A stretch of DNA of 64,000 nt from Chamaecrista fasciculata. Its lineage: Eukaryota > Streptophyta > Magnoliopsida > Fabales > Fabaceae. The position numbers and the translations under genes were made by a program. The stretch lies in contig QANZ01050431.1 in NCBI GenBank assembly GCA_003254925.1, positions 1-64,000 on the forward strand, written 5' to 3'. This document shows, one piece after another, positions 44,196-58,520 of this stretch; positions within the stretch are counted from its first letter, which is position 1; each line of letters begins with the position of its first letter. Under the pieces are notes generated by a model that had not been told where the DNA came from, did no database searches, and saw only the letters and a list, made by a program, of their open reading frames with translations.

Positions 44196-45815
44196 ATGGC
44201 AACGAACGTTCAAACACTATCACTGCGATCTGTCCTTGAGAAGGACAAGTTGACTGGGACTAACTTTCTCGACTGGTACCGAAATCTGAGAATTGTTCTC
44301 ACCCAGGAGAGAAAGCTCTATGTCCTAGAGAACCCCATCCCTGAACAGCCTGCTGCAAACGCTCCAAGAGCACAGAGAGATGCTTACGAGAATCATCAAA
44401 GTGACTCTGTGGACGTTGCATGTCTTATGCTGGTAACCATGGTTCCCGAGATCCAAAAGAACTTGGAGAACAAAGGGGCATACGAGATGATGACACATCT
44501 CAGGGAAATGTTCCAAGTACAGGCAAGGCAAGAGAGATTTGAGACAACAAATGCTCTATACTCTTGCAAGATGGCAGAAGGTGGATCTGTCAGTGCCCAC
44601 GTCTTGAAGATGAAGGGGTACGTAGATCACCTTGCCAGACTGGGTTTTCCCATTGTGCCGGAGCTAGCGACGGATTTGATCCTGAATTCGCTACCTAGAA
44701 GTTATGACCAGTTCGTCTTAAACTTTAACATGAATGGCATGCAGAAAACCGTTTCTGAACTGCATGGGATGCTAAAGACGGCTGAGGCATCTATTAAGAA
44801 TGTGCCTAGCACTGTCTTACTAGTTCAGAACAAGGGAAAGGGTAAGGGCAAAGGAAAGAGGAAAGGAGACGCCGAGGTTGGTGGGACCAAGCCTGCAGCT
44901 AAGCCTAACCCGCCGCCTGCCAAGAAGGCAAAGCCTAATAAGGATACAGTCTGTTTCTTTTGCCAGAAGCCGGGACACTGGAAGAGAAACTGTAAGCTGT
45001 ACATGGAAGATCTGAAGAAGAAGAAGAGCGAAGCCTCTACTTCAGGTATCTTTGTTATAGGCGTTCACTTGTCTACTCCTACCACTTGGGTATTGGATAC
45101 TGCTTGTGGTTCTCACATATGTACTAATGTGCAGGGATTGAGAAGAAGTAGAAAGCTGAGCAGAGGCGAGGTGGACCTACGTGTGGGCAATGGAGCAAGG
45201 GTTGCTGCTGTTGCTGTAGGAACATACGAGCTAGTTTTGCCCACGGGGCTTGTTTTGTTATTAAACAATTGTTATTATGTATCATCTCTTAGTTCTAACA
45301 TTATATCGCTTTCTTATTTGGATAAGGAAGGATTTATTTGCATGAATGGAAATGGTAGATGTTCAATTTATAAGAATGATGTGTTATATGCTTATGGTGA
45401 TCTACATGATAACCACTATATCTTGAAATTGGAACAAAGACATAATAACGAAATCTATAACATCGATACGAAAAGGATTAAGATTGGAGAATCTAATCCT
45501 ACATACCTTTGGCATTGTCGTTTAGGCCATATAAACGAGAAACGCCTAGAGAAGCTCCATAAAGATGGACTTCTAAGCCCATTTGATTTTGAATCATATG
45601 ATGCTTGCGAATCTTGTCTACTTGGTAAAATGACAAAGGCGCCTTTCACTGGCCACAGTGAAAGGGCATCTGACTTGTTGGGGATCATACATAGTGATGT
45701 ATGTGGACCCATGAGTATCAGTGCTAGAGGAGGTTACTCCTACTTCATTACGTTTACTGACGACTTCAGTAGATATGGGTATGTCTACCTGATGAAGCAC
45801 AAGATTTCAGAATGA
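44196..45815 (+). mobile_element. gag, protease and integrase start of A
   Basis: An open frame of 539 codons. The copia gag core (NFLDWYRNLRIVLTQERKLY, SCKMAEGGSVSAHVLKMKGY, MQKTVSELHGMLKTAEAS) leads to a Lys/Gly-rich stretch and a CCHC knuckle (CFFCQKPGHWKRNC). Then come the protease-like WVLDTACGSHIC, the GAG-pre-integrase block (YLWHCRLGHINEKRLEKL, CESCLLGKMTKAPF) and the start of the integrase core (SDVCGPMSI, FITFTDDFSRYGYVYL). Confidence 0.9.
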
Positions 45816-48229
45816 AGTTGAGAACCAGCTTGACAAGAAAATCAAGATCCTACGATTTGATCGAGGAGGCGAGTATTTGAGTCAAGAATTCACTGATCAT
45901 CTTAGTAGTTGTGGGATAGTCTCACAGCTTACTGTTGGGAATTAAGGGGCGCCTAAAACGCAGCGGAAGCAAAACAACAAAAAAAAAAACTTTAAACATA
46001 AAACGCGCAAGGGCCTAGAATTCCCGAACGGATCCGCTAGCTGAATTTAAAACTTTTGGATAGTGGTATACCTCATGAGTTTCAATCGGTTTAGTTGAAC
46101 GGGGGGTATCCTAGAAGTTCACGTGACGCGTCCTTCCTCCGCCGGTAATCCACACGAACAGTTTCGGAGATGCCTAGGTGCTAGCCTCCTTCACTTCTCC
46201 AAGTGAATCCGGAACCTTTATCTACGGTGTTCTTAATTCAAGAACTCTTCTTGAATTCTCCAAGAACTATATGACGCCTTGATCAAGAATCTAATTCTTG
46301 ATCCCACACAACCTTGTCACACAAAACTAAACTCTTTAGAGTTGTCTGCCACTTTCTCTCTCTGGAAACCAGGTTGCGTTTTCTCTCTCCTCACCAAGAG
46401 CAAAATCGAATTTTCCCTTGTGAAGAACTAGGCTAAAGTCGATTTCTAAGTGTGCATGAGGCTCTCACCCTTTTGTGATCTCTCTTTTGAATGTCGACTT
46501 AGGCTTCCTATTTATAGGGTTTGGGGTCTTTGATAATTATAATTTAGGAAACCCTAAAATTATATAATTATCAAATCATAAGATTATGATATCTCCATAT
46601 CACCATTCTATGACTTGAATTCCAATTTAAAATATTACCATAATATTAAAATTGGATTCAAAATGCAATCTTGGAGAATAAATTTGGAAGATCAAATCTT
46701 CCAAGATCCCTCAAGCCATGCGCCTCTCCCCTCCTTCATTTGGAATTTAATAAATTAAAATAACTAACCTAACTCTTAGGAAGTTATAACTAATTTGTTA
46801 TTTTTCAACAATATTGATTTAAAGAATTACCATAATATCTTTAAGTCAATCTTTTTAAATTTTGAATTCTAGTTTATTGAATCAAAATATTACACTAATA
46901 TTTTAAATCCAATTGGACCTAGAATTCGACTTACCCTATAATATTTGAATTAAAATATTACCTTAATATTTTTAATTCAATCATTTGAAATTTAGATCAA
47001 ATCTATTTGAATTTCAAATTCCAAGCCATGATTTTAATTAATAAAACATTTTAATTAATTAAATCCCTTTTGTAAATATGAGGCGCCAATCTCCTCCTAT
47101 CTATCCTAATATTAGTGAATTTAATAAATCAATAATTTCCTAACTCTTAGGAACATTATCCAATTTATATTTCCCTAATATTATAAATAGGAATATAATT
47201 GTAAATAGACTAATCCAATTATCAATTTAACAATTATCATATATATATATATATATTTAAATTTGTCTCACAAATCCAAATATCATATATCTGTAGATAT
47301 TTATTTAAGACAAGACTTCATGTCCCAACACAATCAATTATGTCTTAAATGGTGTCACAAACGTGGCCCACGAATTAGTCCTAATTCGTGTCCCAGCTTG
47401 GCATCTGGTTCCTGCTCGTGTGTGACCCAGCAGGCCCCACGTAAAGTTGGCAGTAAGTCATCTCCATGACTTACAAGTCGAGAGCGGACTCTAGCAAGCC
47501 ATCACGACTACCCAAAACACGTGAGTTATCGTCGAACCCCAAAACGACTTAACCTTAGTACCACCTTGTCCGGATCCCTTTTTGTCCAACGATATTTTGG
47601 TCATGGATTAGGCATGGGAAAGTCATCCAAAATCCAAACCTCAACTTTCTCGATTTCCTGAGCAAGTCCCAATTTCCAGTGTGGCCACACATTCCTTGGA
47701 CAGGCTCATCGAGGGGCCCAGTTAACTATCTCCCATCTTTATGAGGGACAAAATTTAATCTAGGTCAACCACATTCCTCAACACGACAATCAATCAAACC
47801 CGTACTCAGCCCTTATGGCTACCCTGTTACGAGTAACGTTAGACTAAGCCAAAGTTTGACAACTGCAATGCCGGAATAGTCAAGACCTCAGGTCTAAGGG
47901 CATCGTGACAGATTGTACGGGAGAGACCAGTTAATGACTAAAACCCATGCAGAACTCTCCGGGTCGGTCCAGCAATTTGTAACTCCTTACATAATTGCAC
48001 CATGACTCTCATCCCAGCATCTAGTGCATGCATCTCTATGCATCGAGGTCAGGCTGGTCTTAATTCATTTCTAGTTCCCACTTGAATGAGCGACCAGGGA
48101 CAGTTTAGATTAACTATCTCATAATTAATCATGGACTGTTATCATAGTAAACATGCTAATAATATGATAACCATTAATTTATCTCTATAAATTAATTGAT
48201 ATGTTCCAAACATATCTATAGGATGATTG

Positions 48230-50280
48230 TGTTGGGAATCCTAGGCGCCTAAGGCAGTGGAAGCAAAAATAAAATAATTAAAAACGCCTAGGTCCTATGA
48301 TTCCAGAACGGATCCGCTAGCAGAATTTAAAACTTTTGGTTAGTGTTATACCTCACGAGTTTCAATCTGATGGTTGAACAAGGCGAGTTCCAAGGAGCCC
48401 ACTCCCAACGTTCTCCCTCTGCCAGTAATCCACACGAACAGTTTCTTTGAACACTGAGGTGCTAGCCTTCAATTCTTTTCTCCAAAAGAATTAGGGACCA
48501 ATCTACAGACCTCTGACTTCAAGAACTCCTTCTTGAATCAGCAATTGAGGTGGCGCTTAGAAGAATCCCCCCACAAGAACTCCTTCTTGCCTATTCTTCT
48601 CTCAGAAACCCTAATTATAGAGCTAAGTCGAAATTCCCTAACTCTTAGAGAAAGTCGACCTTCTCTCTTGTGTGTGCAAAGGAATATTTTCTCTCTGTAA
48701 CTCTTAGGAGGAAAATCAAATTAGGGTTGGTATGCTATGCATATGGGGCAAGTCGACTTGTCCCCCTTTTTATAGATCAAAATTTGGTGATTTAATTATT
48801 CCTAAAATAAAGATATTCTGATAATATAATTATTTTAAGACTTGAATTTATAATTATAATATTACCTTAATATTATAATTTAAATTCAAATTGCAATCTA
48901 GGAGAATCAAATGAGAGATCAAATCTCCCATTGGGACCCACCATCCATGCGCCATCTCCCTCCCATTTTTCCTTGGAATTTTATAAATCAAAAACTTTCC
49001 TTATTTTTGATTCACCAAAGATTCTGAGATGAGATCTTCACCAAATCTTTTGAATTCAAATCTTTTGAAATCTCCATCAAATCTTTTGAATTCAAACTTA
49101 TTATTTGAATTAATAAAACTATTTTATTTATCCAAATAATCCCATAGAGGCGCCACCCTCATTATATATATTTAGGAATTTTATAATTCAATAATTCCCT
49201 AACTCTTAGGAACATTATCTGAATTATTTTCCTAATATTTAAATTGTAAATAATTAATCTCATTAATTATATAAACAATTATTTATATTTAAATTTGTCC
49301 CACAAATCTAAATATGTCATCTGTAGATCAATTAAGACAAGACATAATGTCCCAGACATTTCCTATGTGTCTTAAATAGTGTCACCTGGGTGACCCACGA
49401 ATTAACCCTAATTCGTGTCCCTTTCAAATGGTGTTCTGTTCCTGCTCGTGTGTGACCCAGCAGGCCCCACGTGAAGTTGGCAGCAGGTCATCCCCATGAC
49501 CTACAAGTCGTGAGCGGACTATAGCAAGCCATCACAACTACTCAAAACACGTGAGTTATCGTTTTTACTAAAACGACTTAACCTCAGTGCCTCCGTGTCA
49601 GAGATCCGATTGTCCTACGATATCTTGGTCATGGACTAGGCACAGGAAAGTCATCCATAATCCAAACCACAACTTTCTCGATTCCCTGAGTAAGTCCTAA
49701 TTCTTGAGTGGCCACTCTTTTTCATGGACAGACTCATCGAGGGCGCCAGTTAGATATCTCTCATCTAATGAGGGACAAAATCCCATTTTGGCCAATCCAC
49801 ATTCCTCAGCACTGCAATCAACCACACCCGTACTTAGCCCTTATGACTACCTTGTTACTGGCAGCGTTAGACTAAGCCAAAGTCTGACAACTGCAACGCC
49901 GGAATAATGATGACCTCAGGTCTAAGGCATCGCTACAGGCGTACAAGGAGAGGCAAGCTGATGACTAAACCCATGCAGGACTCTCCGGGTCAGTCCAGCA
50001 ACTCGTAACCACCTTACGTAATTGCACCATGACTCTCGTCCCAGCATCTAGTGCATGCATCTCATGCACCGAGGTCATGCTGGTCTTAGTTCATTTTTGT
50101 TCCCACAAAAATAATCGACCAGGGAAAAATTTAGATTAATTATCTCATAATTAATCATGGATGTTATCATAGTAAACATGCTAATAGCATGATAACACAT
50201 TAATTTATCTTCCATAAATTAATAATATGTTCACAACATATTTACATAAAAACGATTGGCCCTAGGGCACAATCTCCAAC
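48230..50280 (-). repeat. 3' LTR of D
   Basis: Starts TGTTGGGAATCCTAGGCGCC and ends GGCACAATCTCCAAC. The next bases (CTCCCACTTGCACTAGGG on plus) hold the polypurine tract of the minus-strand element. The same LTR subfamily as A. Confidence 0.88.
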
Positions 50281-50335
50281 CGACTCCCACTTGCACTAGG
50301 GTACAATCATTAATCTAGCTCTTCCTACTCTAGGT

Positions 50336-51391
50336 TCACTGATCAATGTGTCTAATCCCCATCGACGATACATGTCGTTCATGTATAACCCTTGCAAGAG
50401 GTTTAGTTAGAGGATCAGCAACTTTGTCCTCGCCTGCTACCTTGCATATCTTTACATCACTTCTGTCAATCATCTCCTTGACTAGGAGAAAACGTCTGAG
50501 TATATGTTTGGTCCTCTGGTGGGACCGTGGCTCCTTGGCTTGTGCCATAGCGCCACTATTGTCACAATACAGGGTTACGGGATCAGAAATGGTCGGAACC
50601 ACCCCAAGCTCGGAGATGAACTTTCTAATCCACACAGCCTCCTTTGCCGCATCCGATGCTGCAATATACTCAGACTCCGTTGTAGAATCAGCAATCGTGC
50701 TCTGCTTGGAACTCTTCCAGCTCACGCTGCCACCGTTCAGGAGAAACACATATCCTGACTGCGATTTAAAGTCATCTTGGTCGGTTTGGAAACTAGCATC
50801 TGTGTAACCCCTTACACATAGCTCCTCATCAGTTCCACCGTACACCAAGAACTCATCCTTAGTCCTTCTCAAGTACTTAAGGATATTCTTGACAGCGATC
50901 CAATGATCCTCACCAGGGTCTTGTTGGAATCGGCTCGTCATACTTAGGGCAAATGACACATCTGGTCGAATACATAACATGGCATACCTGATGGATCCTA
51001 TGGCCGAGGCATATGAAATTCCACTCATGCGCCTTCGCTCAACAAGTGTCTTCGGACACTGTTTCTTGCTCAAGGTCAGTCCATGATTTATGGGGACGAA
51101 TCCCTTCTTGGATTCCTGCATATTGAACCTCTTCAATACCTTATCCAAGTATGTACTCCAACTCAATCCGAGAAGCCTCCTAGATCTATCCCTATAGATC
51201 TTAATGCCTAGAATATAGACAGCTTCTCCCAAGTCCTTCATTGAGAAAGATTTTCCTAACCAGGATTTTATAATCTCTAAGGTTGGAACGTCGTTTCCAA
51301 TGAGTAGTATGTCATCGACATACAGTACCAAGAATACTATAGTACTCCCACTAACCTTCTTGTAAACACAAGGTTCGTCAGGGTTTTGCAA
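50336..51391 (-). mobile_element. pol of D: RT end and RNase H
   Basis: Contains the copia RT catalytic VFLVLYVDDILLIGN, then MKDLGEAVYILGIKI, and the RNase H region (GYTDASFQTDQDDFKSQSGY, STTESEYIAASDAAKEAVWI, YCDNSGAMAQAKEP, RTKHILRRFLLVKEM). It is an open stretch of 351 codons. Confidence 0.9.
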
Positions 51392-51407
51392 GAAGCCAAA
51401 CTCTTTG

Positions 51408-54400
51408 CACTACAAGAAAATCATCAATTTGTGACGGAATTTTCTGACGGAATTCTTAAAAATTCCGTCACTGATCAAGGTTTGTGACGGAATTTTTGAC
51501 GGAACACAGTCCATCACAGTTTGCTTGGTCGCTAATTTTTTCTGACGGAAAATACTATCCGTCACTAATTTCTGACGGATTTCTAACAGAATGTTCCGTC
51601 ACAATGTTTTGACGGAAACTGTCCCTCAAAGATTAGCGACGGAATTTGTGACGGACAATCCGTCACTAATTACTGACGGACATTTGTGACGGACTATCCG
51701 TCACTAATTACGGACGGACATGGTGACCCATTTTGGTATCAGATTTGTGACGGATACAATCCGTCACAAGTTCCGTCAGAGATTGATTTTTTTTAAAGTT
51801 TCTCTAGTTTTCATTTTTTTAATTTGTATTTTGTTATTTTTTAATCAACCAATAATAAACAAAATACATAGAAATTATATATAATAAAAGTTAAATATTC
51901 ATCATTAAAATATTATAATGTTGAATACATCATCTATCCAATCAAAATAACAAAATATTAATCAAGTTTGTATTCAAAAGGTAATAAAAAATAACAAAAA
52001 TATTACATAAATACTAGTCTTGCTACAATACTATTACCTCAATCATCTTCATCATCAAAGTCTTGTTGCTCTTCATCATTTGGATTAATAGGAGTAGTCT
52101 GAACTTGATGGAGGTGCAAAGAAATATAAAGCTGGAATTGAGCTTCCAAGAATAACTGAAAAACAAAAAGTATCTTATTAGTAAAAGCATCTAAAATGTT
52201 CCATTTATAGAATAGAAAAGAGATGCCAAAAGTGTTCAAGTGGTAGAAAAATGGCTCCAATTCATCTATTATAACATATAGATATATATATGCATTTTAA
52301 ATGTTATTTATTTTCATAGAGAGATGCGTGTGATTTGAACGGAAAAGTATATACCTCTAAAGTTGAAACTCAATTGTCTAATACTAGCTTGTTTGTATCT
52401 GGAACATGCACAGTCCACACCATGCTTTTTCTTACTATGTCTAACTTTGCAGAATAAACTAAGCACCATCACAATGTGTGTGTGTTTCCTTATTAAATTT
52501 TTATTAAACAATAATTAGCAATAATTCAATAGATAAAATTACAGAGTAAAAACATAGCATAATAATAGAAAGCATTGCTTGAATGAGTGACTCAATGTCC
52601 CAAAAGAAGGGAACTGATATCTTTACCCCAAGTATCTAGCACTTAACTACAATACCAAATTAGAAGATGAAAACTTATCACTACTCTTGATTAGAAGATG
52701 AAAACTCGAAACAAGAGTGAGCCCACTGCAAAGTCTAGAACCCAACTAAGTGTTGGGCATTCTCCTGATTGATGATATAAGAAAAAGGGTAATACAATTA
52801 TAGTTTGCTTACCAACAGAAAATTTGGCCTTTACTTGAATTGTACGCCTCAACTTAGCATCCTTATCAGAAGTTAATTATTGCCGCCTTATAAACAACTT
52901 TGATTACCATTTAACATGACAGGTTAAATTTGGAAAAAAATAAATATTAACCTTATCTATTATTCAATACTCTTTACCATTTTCACATCACATATATGAC
53001 TTTAGAACACATATTGGAAGCTGAAAAACTCAAGCTCCAAGATTAAGACAATGCAATTTGTATATCTAACTTAAAAATTGAACTTAAAATGAAACAAGAA
53101 AGATAAGGCACTCACTTTATATTCCGTCCCTTCAAAATATAAACCAATAAAGCAAACCAAAGTCATTATTAGCATAGCATGAATGACTTATAAATTTCAC
53201 ACCTAATTAGTTAATTTTGAAGGGATGGAATATAAAGTTTGACAAATGACACCCCTTTCCATGTCATCTACATCTACAACAATATATTGTTTAACTTTGG
53301 AGATGAACCATGTGGTCCCTACGTGCTTTTTACCTATATAAATATTCATGATATACAATCAGAATTCATTCCACCAAAGGAAATTTTGGTCCCTACGTGC
53401 TTTTTACCCAATCAGAAATTTTCTCTTAATATAGCATCACATCATAATTGGCCATGATTACAAGAGACTAATGACTAAAGCCAATATACATTAATATAGA
53501 GCAGGCAACCTCCATTTCTACAGAATTAATTAATCCACTTAACAGATTGTCTAAGGAATCCAAGTTCTTCGCATCCCACTATTCAAGTCAATAAATTATA
53601 TAAAAAAATAGGGGAACTGAACAGATTGAGCTATAACGAAATAAAAATAATAAACATCACTCACATTGGTTGGGTTGAGATGAAATGCAAAACTTGCATT
53701 GATGGAGAACTTCCTCCTCCACAACAAGAATCAAAGCCACCATCAAGACCTGATGCAAATAATGAGAATGCACTAACTCTAATAGTCAGAAACTCAATCC
53801 CAACAATTATAAGATATTAAACTGATATACGCCAAAAAGCTTCCAAACATTCCTACAAAATCCAAACATTCCAAACATTCAAAGTACTAATTTATAACTA
53901 TGATCCCCTTAAGATAAAGATATACAAAATTGTGTTTGATATTGAAAGTAAATGTAGCTCAATAGTTATGTTTTTCTCCACAGTCAATAGCTAGCTCTCT
54001 ACAGTCTTATATCTTACAATTTTGTCTTGAACAATCTAATCTGTACAAATGGAAAAATAAGATATGAGACTAGTAAGAATAATCTAATTTGTACAGAAAT
54101 AAATAAAGATATAATCTAATCTAGTTATGTTCCATTTATATGAGACTAGTAAGAATAATCTAATCTGTAAAAATAAAAAAAAAAACCCATCTAAGTGGGG
54201 TCGGATGTATCTATGATGACATATTTAAAACTATCATTATGCACAAACGAGGATTAGGATATACATACAGCTTAGCTAGCTTCTTCTCCTGTCTTGTGTT
54301 GCCTCAATTAAAAAATGGATCCGGCAAAAATGGAACCATAGTTATTAGTCCATCAAATCCAACGGAGGCAACCAAGCAATCTCCCTCAGAAAAAAGCAAT

Positions 54401-55625
54401 CCAATAATACCACTTTCAGGTGTCATACCCTGTTTCTACATCAGAATCTCCATTACTCAAATCACGTGGTAGTGGAAATTGGGTCTGCTCTTGGAACAGA
54501 ATAACAGTAGATATACCACCAAAAGTGTCTTCAAACTTCTCATCCCCCACCTTCTTCGCCTTCTTAAGCCCCTTGGGTTTCTGGCTTGGTGAATTTGTGT
54601 TTTCATTAGCATGATTAATTATCAAAAGAATAAGTCAAGAACAACATAGATGCCAGAATATATCCAAAAAACCAAAATTGGGGCAAAGGTTCCTAACAAT
54701 TCATCAGAAATCCCAGAATCCATCTCTCGATACCCAAACAGAGCAAAAGAATTCATAATCTACCCCAAGCTTAAATTTCACATGAAACCAGAACACACTA
54801 GTTCATGGAGAGAAATATAAATAAACCCTAACCCCGAAAATTGACTCTCCCACTTCTCACAATTATTCAGCAAGCCAAATAGCAATAAAATCATATTCAA
54901 CCATTATATAAATAATCGGCAAGGACGAGGACTTATTAGAGTTAGGGTTGTGGAGAGAGGGTTAATGCTCATTGTAGTTATGATTTCTAAAACTACCGAT
55001 AAATGAAAATTCACGAAAAGGAGATGGGGGAAAGAAATTGTTTACCTGGTTGTGCGAACTATGACTTTGAAGACTCCGACGATTCTCAACAGTCAATGGG
55101 AGGCAAAGGTGAGGTAGCAGGGAGGCGTAGGTTAAAGAAACGAAGGAAAGTGAAGTGAGGTGAAAGGGAAGGAGCTAACTGACGGAATGAAAGCCAAAGG
55201 GAATATTAGGGATTAAGAGGATGTAAAATGAAAACCAATTTGGTCCATAAATAACGGTAAAGCAAGAAGTAGTGATGCAAGGAGGAGAGAAGAAAAAGTA
55301 TAGCCACAAGACAGAGTGAAAATGAGATGTACAAGAACCCTAAAGTGAGATAAGGAGCCAAATTGGCGAAGGAGGGAAGAAAAATGAAAATAAAAATGGG
55401 GGAGTACGAATATGTGAAAAACTGGCGCCTTTATTTTTACTTTTCTGACGGAATTACTTTCTGACGGATATATTCCGTCTCAAAAGTCTGTCACAAATAA
55501 AGTGATAGATCTAAAAACTAAGATGCACTTTTTCTGACGGATTATGTGATGGATCTCTGACGGATCTCTGACGGAAGTTAATCCCTCACAAAATTCCCTC
55601 AGAGAATTGTTCTTTTCTTGTAGTG
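51408..55625. mobile_element. CACTA (En/Spm) transposon, non-autonomous
   Basis: Ends are CACTACAAGAAAA and, inverted, the same at 55613-55625 (TTTTCTTGTAGTG), with the 3-base duplication TTG at 51405-51407 and 55626-55628. Both subterminal regions (about 51430-51790 and 55440-55610) are packed with TGACGGAA/TTCCGTCA repeats, the usual transposase-binding arrangement. Its 4,218 bases contain no transposase frame. A minus-strand end reading NPNDEEQQDFDDEDD (52039-52110) resembles an acidic tail of CACTA-encoded proteins. Other small frames are not recognisable. It lies inside the RT codons of copia element D, so it is younger than D. Confidence 0.95.
54280..54625 (-). other. possible captured gene fragment within the CACTA element
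   Basis: Two adjoining minus-strand frames: one at 54416-54625 with a basic start (KPKGLKKAKKVGDEKFED) and an acidic end (SNGDSDVETG), and one of about 40 codons at 54310-54425 (ESGIIGLLFSEGDCLVASVG). They do not match any transposase I know. CACTA elements often carry host gene pieces, but I could not identify a source. Confidence 0.3.
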
Positions 55626-55628
55626 TTG

Positions 55629-56728
55629 ACTACTTCGTCAAAACGGTGATTCCAACTCCTGGATGCTTGCTTCAACCCATAAATGGATCTCTGAAGCTTG
55701 CACACCATGTCTGGTGCCTCAGGACATTCAAACCCCTCAGGCTGTATCATATATACATCTTCGGGCAGCCTTCCGTTAAGGAACGCTGTTTTGACATCCA
55801 TTTGCCATATCTCATAGTCATAATATGCAGCTATGGCAAGGAGGATCCTAATGGACTTGGCCATTGCAACAGGCGAAAATGTTTCGTCATAGTCTATACC
55901 ATGACATTGCGTAAATCCCTTCGCAACCAGCCTCGCCTTGAAGACATTGACGTTGCCATCCATGTCGGTTTTCTCTTTGAAAACCCACTTGCACCCTACG
56001 GGTTTTACCCCTTCAGGTGGACCGACCAAGGTCCACACCTTGTTGTCGTACATGGATTGCATCTCAGCCTTCATGGCTTCAACCCATTTCTCTGAGTTGG
56101 GATCTACGATGGCCTCTTGATAGGTGGTGGGTTCACCATGCTCCGTGAGCAACACATCCTTGTTTTCGGTCACGAGAAATCCGTAATATCTCTCTGGCTG
56201 AAAACGTGTTCTATCAGACCTTCGTGGTCCTTGAGTTTGTGGAGGAGCTTCCACAACATCTTGCGGAACTTCTCCAGTTTCCGTCTGCGCCTCTGGCGTG
56301 TCTTGTGGACCTTGAACTTCTTCTAGCTCTATCTTACTCCCACTGTTTCTTTTGGAAACTAGATCCTTCTCCAAGAAGTATCCACTCCTGACTACAAACA
56401 CTTTGTTGTAAGCTGGGTAGTAGACATAGTATCCCCTTGTTTCCTTGGGGTATCCTACAAATAGACACTTGAGGGATTTAGGAGATAGTTTATCGTTAGC
56501 TTGCTGCTTAACGTAAACCTCACATCCCCAAACCTTGAGGTAAGACATAATGGGACTCCTCCCATTCCATATCTCATATGGTGTCTTCTCAACGGCCTTA
56601 GACGGAACACGGTGAAGTGTGAAAGCGGCAGCTTCTAGAGCGTACCCCCAAAAGGATGGCGGAAGATCGGTTTGACTCATCATAGATCGAACCATATCTA
56701 ATAGCGTTTGATTCCTCCTCTCAGACAC
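55629..56728 (-). mobile_element. pol of D: integrase end and RT start
   Basis: Open over most of its length: the integrase end (SERRNQTLLDMVRSMMSQTD, FWGYALEAAAFTLHRVPSKA, YEIWNGRSP, YLKVWGCEVYVK), a hydrophilic linker with RRSDRTRFQPERYYG, and then RT (WVEAMKAEMQSMYDNKVWTL, GCKWVFKEKTDMDGNVNVFK, ARLVAKGFTQ, QMDVKTAFLNG). It adjoins the right end of the CACTA insertion. Confidence 0.9.
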
Positions 56729-56737
56729 ACCATTCCA

Positions 56738-57646
56738 CTATGGTGTTCCAGGTGGAGTAAGCTGTGAGACTATCCCACAACTACTAAGATGATCAATGAA
56801 GTCTTGACTCAAATACTCGCCTCCTCGATCTGATCGTAGGATCTTGATTTTCTTGTCAAGCTGGTTCTCAACTTCATTATGAAATCTTTTGAACATGTCA
56901 AAAGACTCTGACTTATGCTTCATCAAGTAGATATACCCATATCTACTGAAGTCGTCAGTAAACGTAATGAAGTAGGAGTAACCTCCTCTAGCACTGATAC
57001 TCATGGGTCCACATACATCACTATGTATGATCCCCAACAAGTTAGTTGCCCTTTGACTGCGGCCAGTGAAAGGCGCCTTTGTCATTTTACCAAGTAGACA
57101 AGATTCGCAAGCATCATATGATTCAAAATCAAATGAGATTAGAAGTCTATCTCTATGGAGCTTCTCTAGGCGTCTCTCGTTTATGTGGCCTAAACGACAA
57201 TGCCAAAGGTATGTAGGATTAGGCTCGCCAGTCTTAATCCTTTTCGTATCGATGTTATAGATTTCGTTATTATGTCTTTGTTCCAATTTTAAGATATAGT
57301 GGTTATCATGCAAATCACCATAAGCATATAACACTTCATTCTTATAAATTGAACATCTACCATTTCCATTCACACAAACAAATCCTTCCTTATCCAAATA
57401 AGAAAGTGAAATAATGTTAGAACTAAGAGATGGTACATAATAACAATTGTTCAATGACAAAATAAGCCCAGTGGGCAAAACTAGCTCGAATGTTCCTACA
57501 GCAACAGCAGCAACCCTTGCTCCATTGCCCACACGTAGGTCCACCTCGCCTCTGTTCAGCTTCCTACTTCTTCTCAACCCCTGCACATTATTACATATGT
57601 GAGAACCACAAGCGGTATCTAATACCCAAGTAGTAGGAGTAGACAA
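56738..57646 (-). mobile_element. pol of D: protease and integrase core
   Basis: Contains WVLDTACGSHIC, YLWHCRLGHINERRLEKL, CESCLLGKMTKAPF, SDVCGPMSISARGGYSYF and KILRSDRGGEYLSQDF. Close to A in sequence, confirming that A and D belong to one subfamily. Confidence 0.9.
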
Positions 57647-57699
57647 GTGAACGCTTATAACAAAGATACCTGAAGTAGAGGCTTCGCTCTTCTTCTTCT

Positions 57700-58520
57700 T
57701 TAGATCTTACAAGAACAGCTTACAGTTTCTCTTCCAGTGTCCCGGCTTCTGGCAGAAGAAACAAACGGTATCCTTATTGGGCTTTGCCTTCTTGGCAGGC
57801 GGCGGGTTAGGCTTAGCCGCAGGCTTGGTCCCACCAACCTCGGCGTCTCCTTTCCTCTTTCCTTTGCCCTTACCCTTTCCCTTGTTCTGAACTAGTAAGA
57901 AAGTGCTAGGCGCCTTCTTAATAGATGCCTCAGCAGTCTTTAGCATCCCATGCAGCTCAGAAACGGTCTTCTCCATGCCATTCATGTTGAAGTTCAAGAC
58001 GAACTAGACATAACTTCTAGGTAGCGAATTCAGGATCAAATCCGTCGCTAGCTCTGGCACATTGGGAAAACCCAGCCTGGCAAGGTGATCTATGTACCCC
58101 TACATCTTCAAGACGTGGGCACTAACAGATTGACCTTCTGCCATCTTGCAAGAGTATAGAGCCTTTGCTGTCTCAAATATCTCTTGCCTTGCCTGTACTT
58201 GGAACATTTCCCTGAGATGTGTTATTATCTCATATGCCCCTTTGTTCTCCAAGTTCTTTTGAATCTCGGGAACCATGGTTACCAGCATAAGACAGACAAT
58301 GCCCACAGAGTCACTTTGATGCTTCTCGTAAGCATCTCTCTGTGCTCTTGGAGCGTTAGCAGCAGGCTGTTCAGGGATGGGGTTCTCTAGGACATAGAGC
58401 TTTCTTTCCTAGGTGAGAACTATTCTCAGATTTCGGTACCAGTCAAGAAAGTTAGTCCCAGTCAACTTGTCATTCTCAAGGACAGATCGCAGTGATAGTG
58501 TTTGAACGTTCGTTGTCATT
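57700..58520 (-). mobile_element. gag of D
   Basis: A gag like that of A, with the CCHC knuckle CFFCQKPGHWKRNC, the Lys/Gly-rich stretch and the core. It survives as several open pieces with a few breaks. Confidence 0.85.

Noticed and set aside
53626-53820. Plus-strand frame in the CACTA element as a separate gene
   Set aside because: It is short, has no splice partners and no recognised domain; it is covered as part of the CACTA interior.
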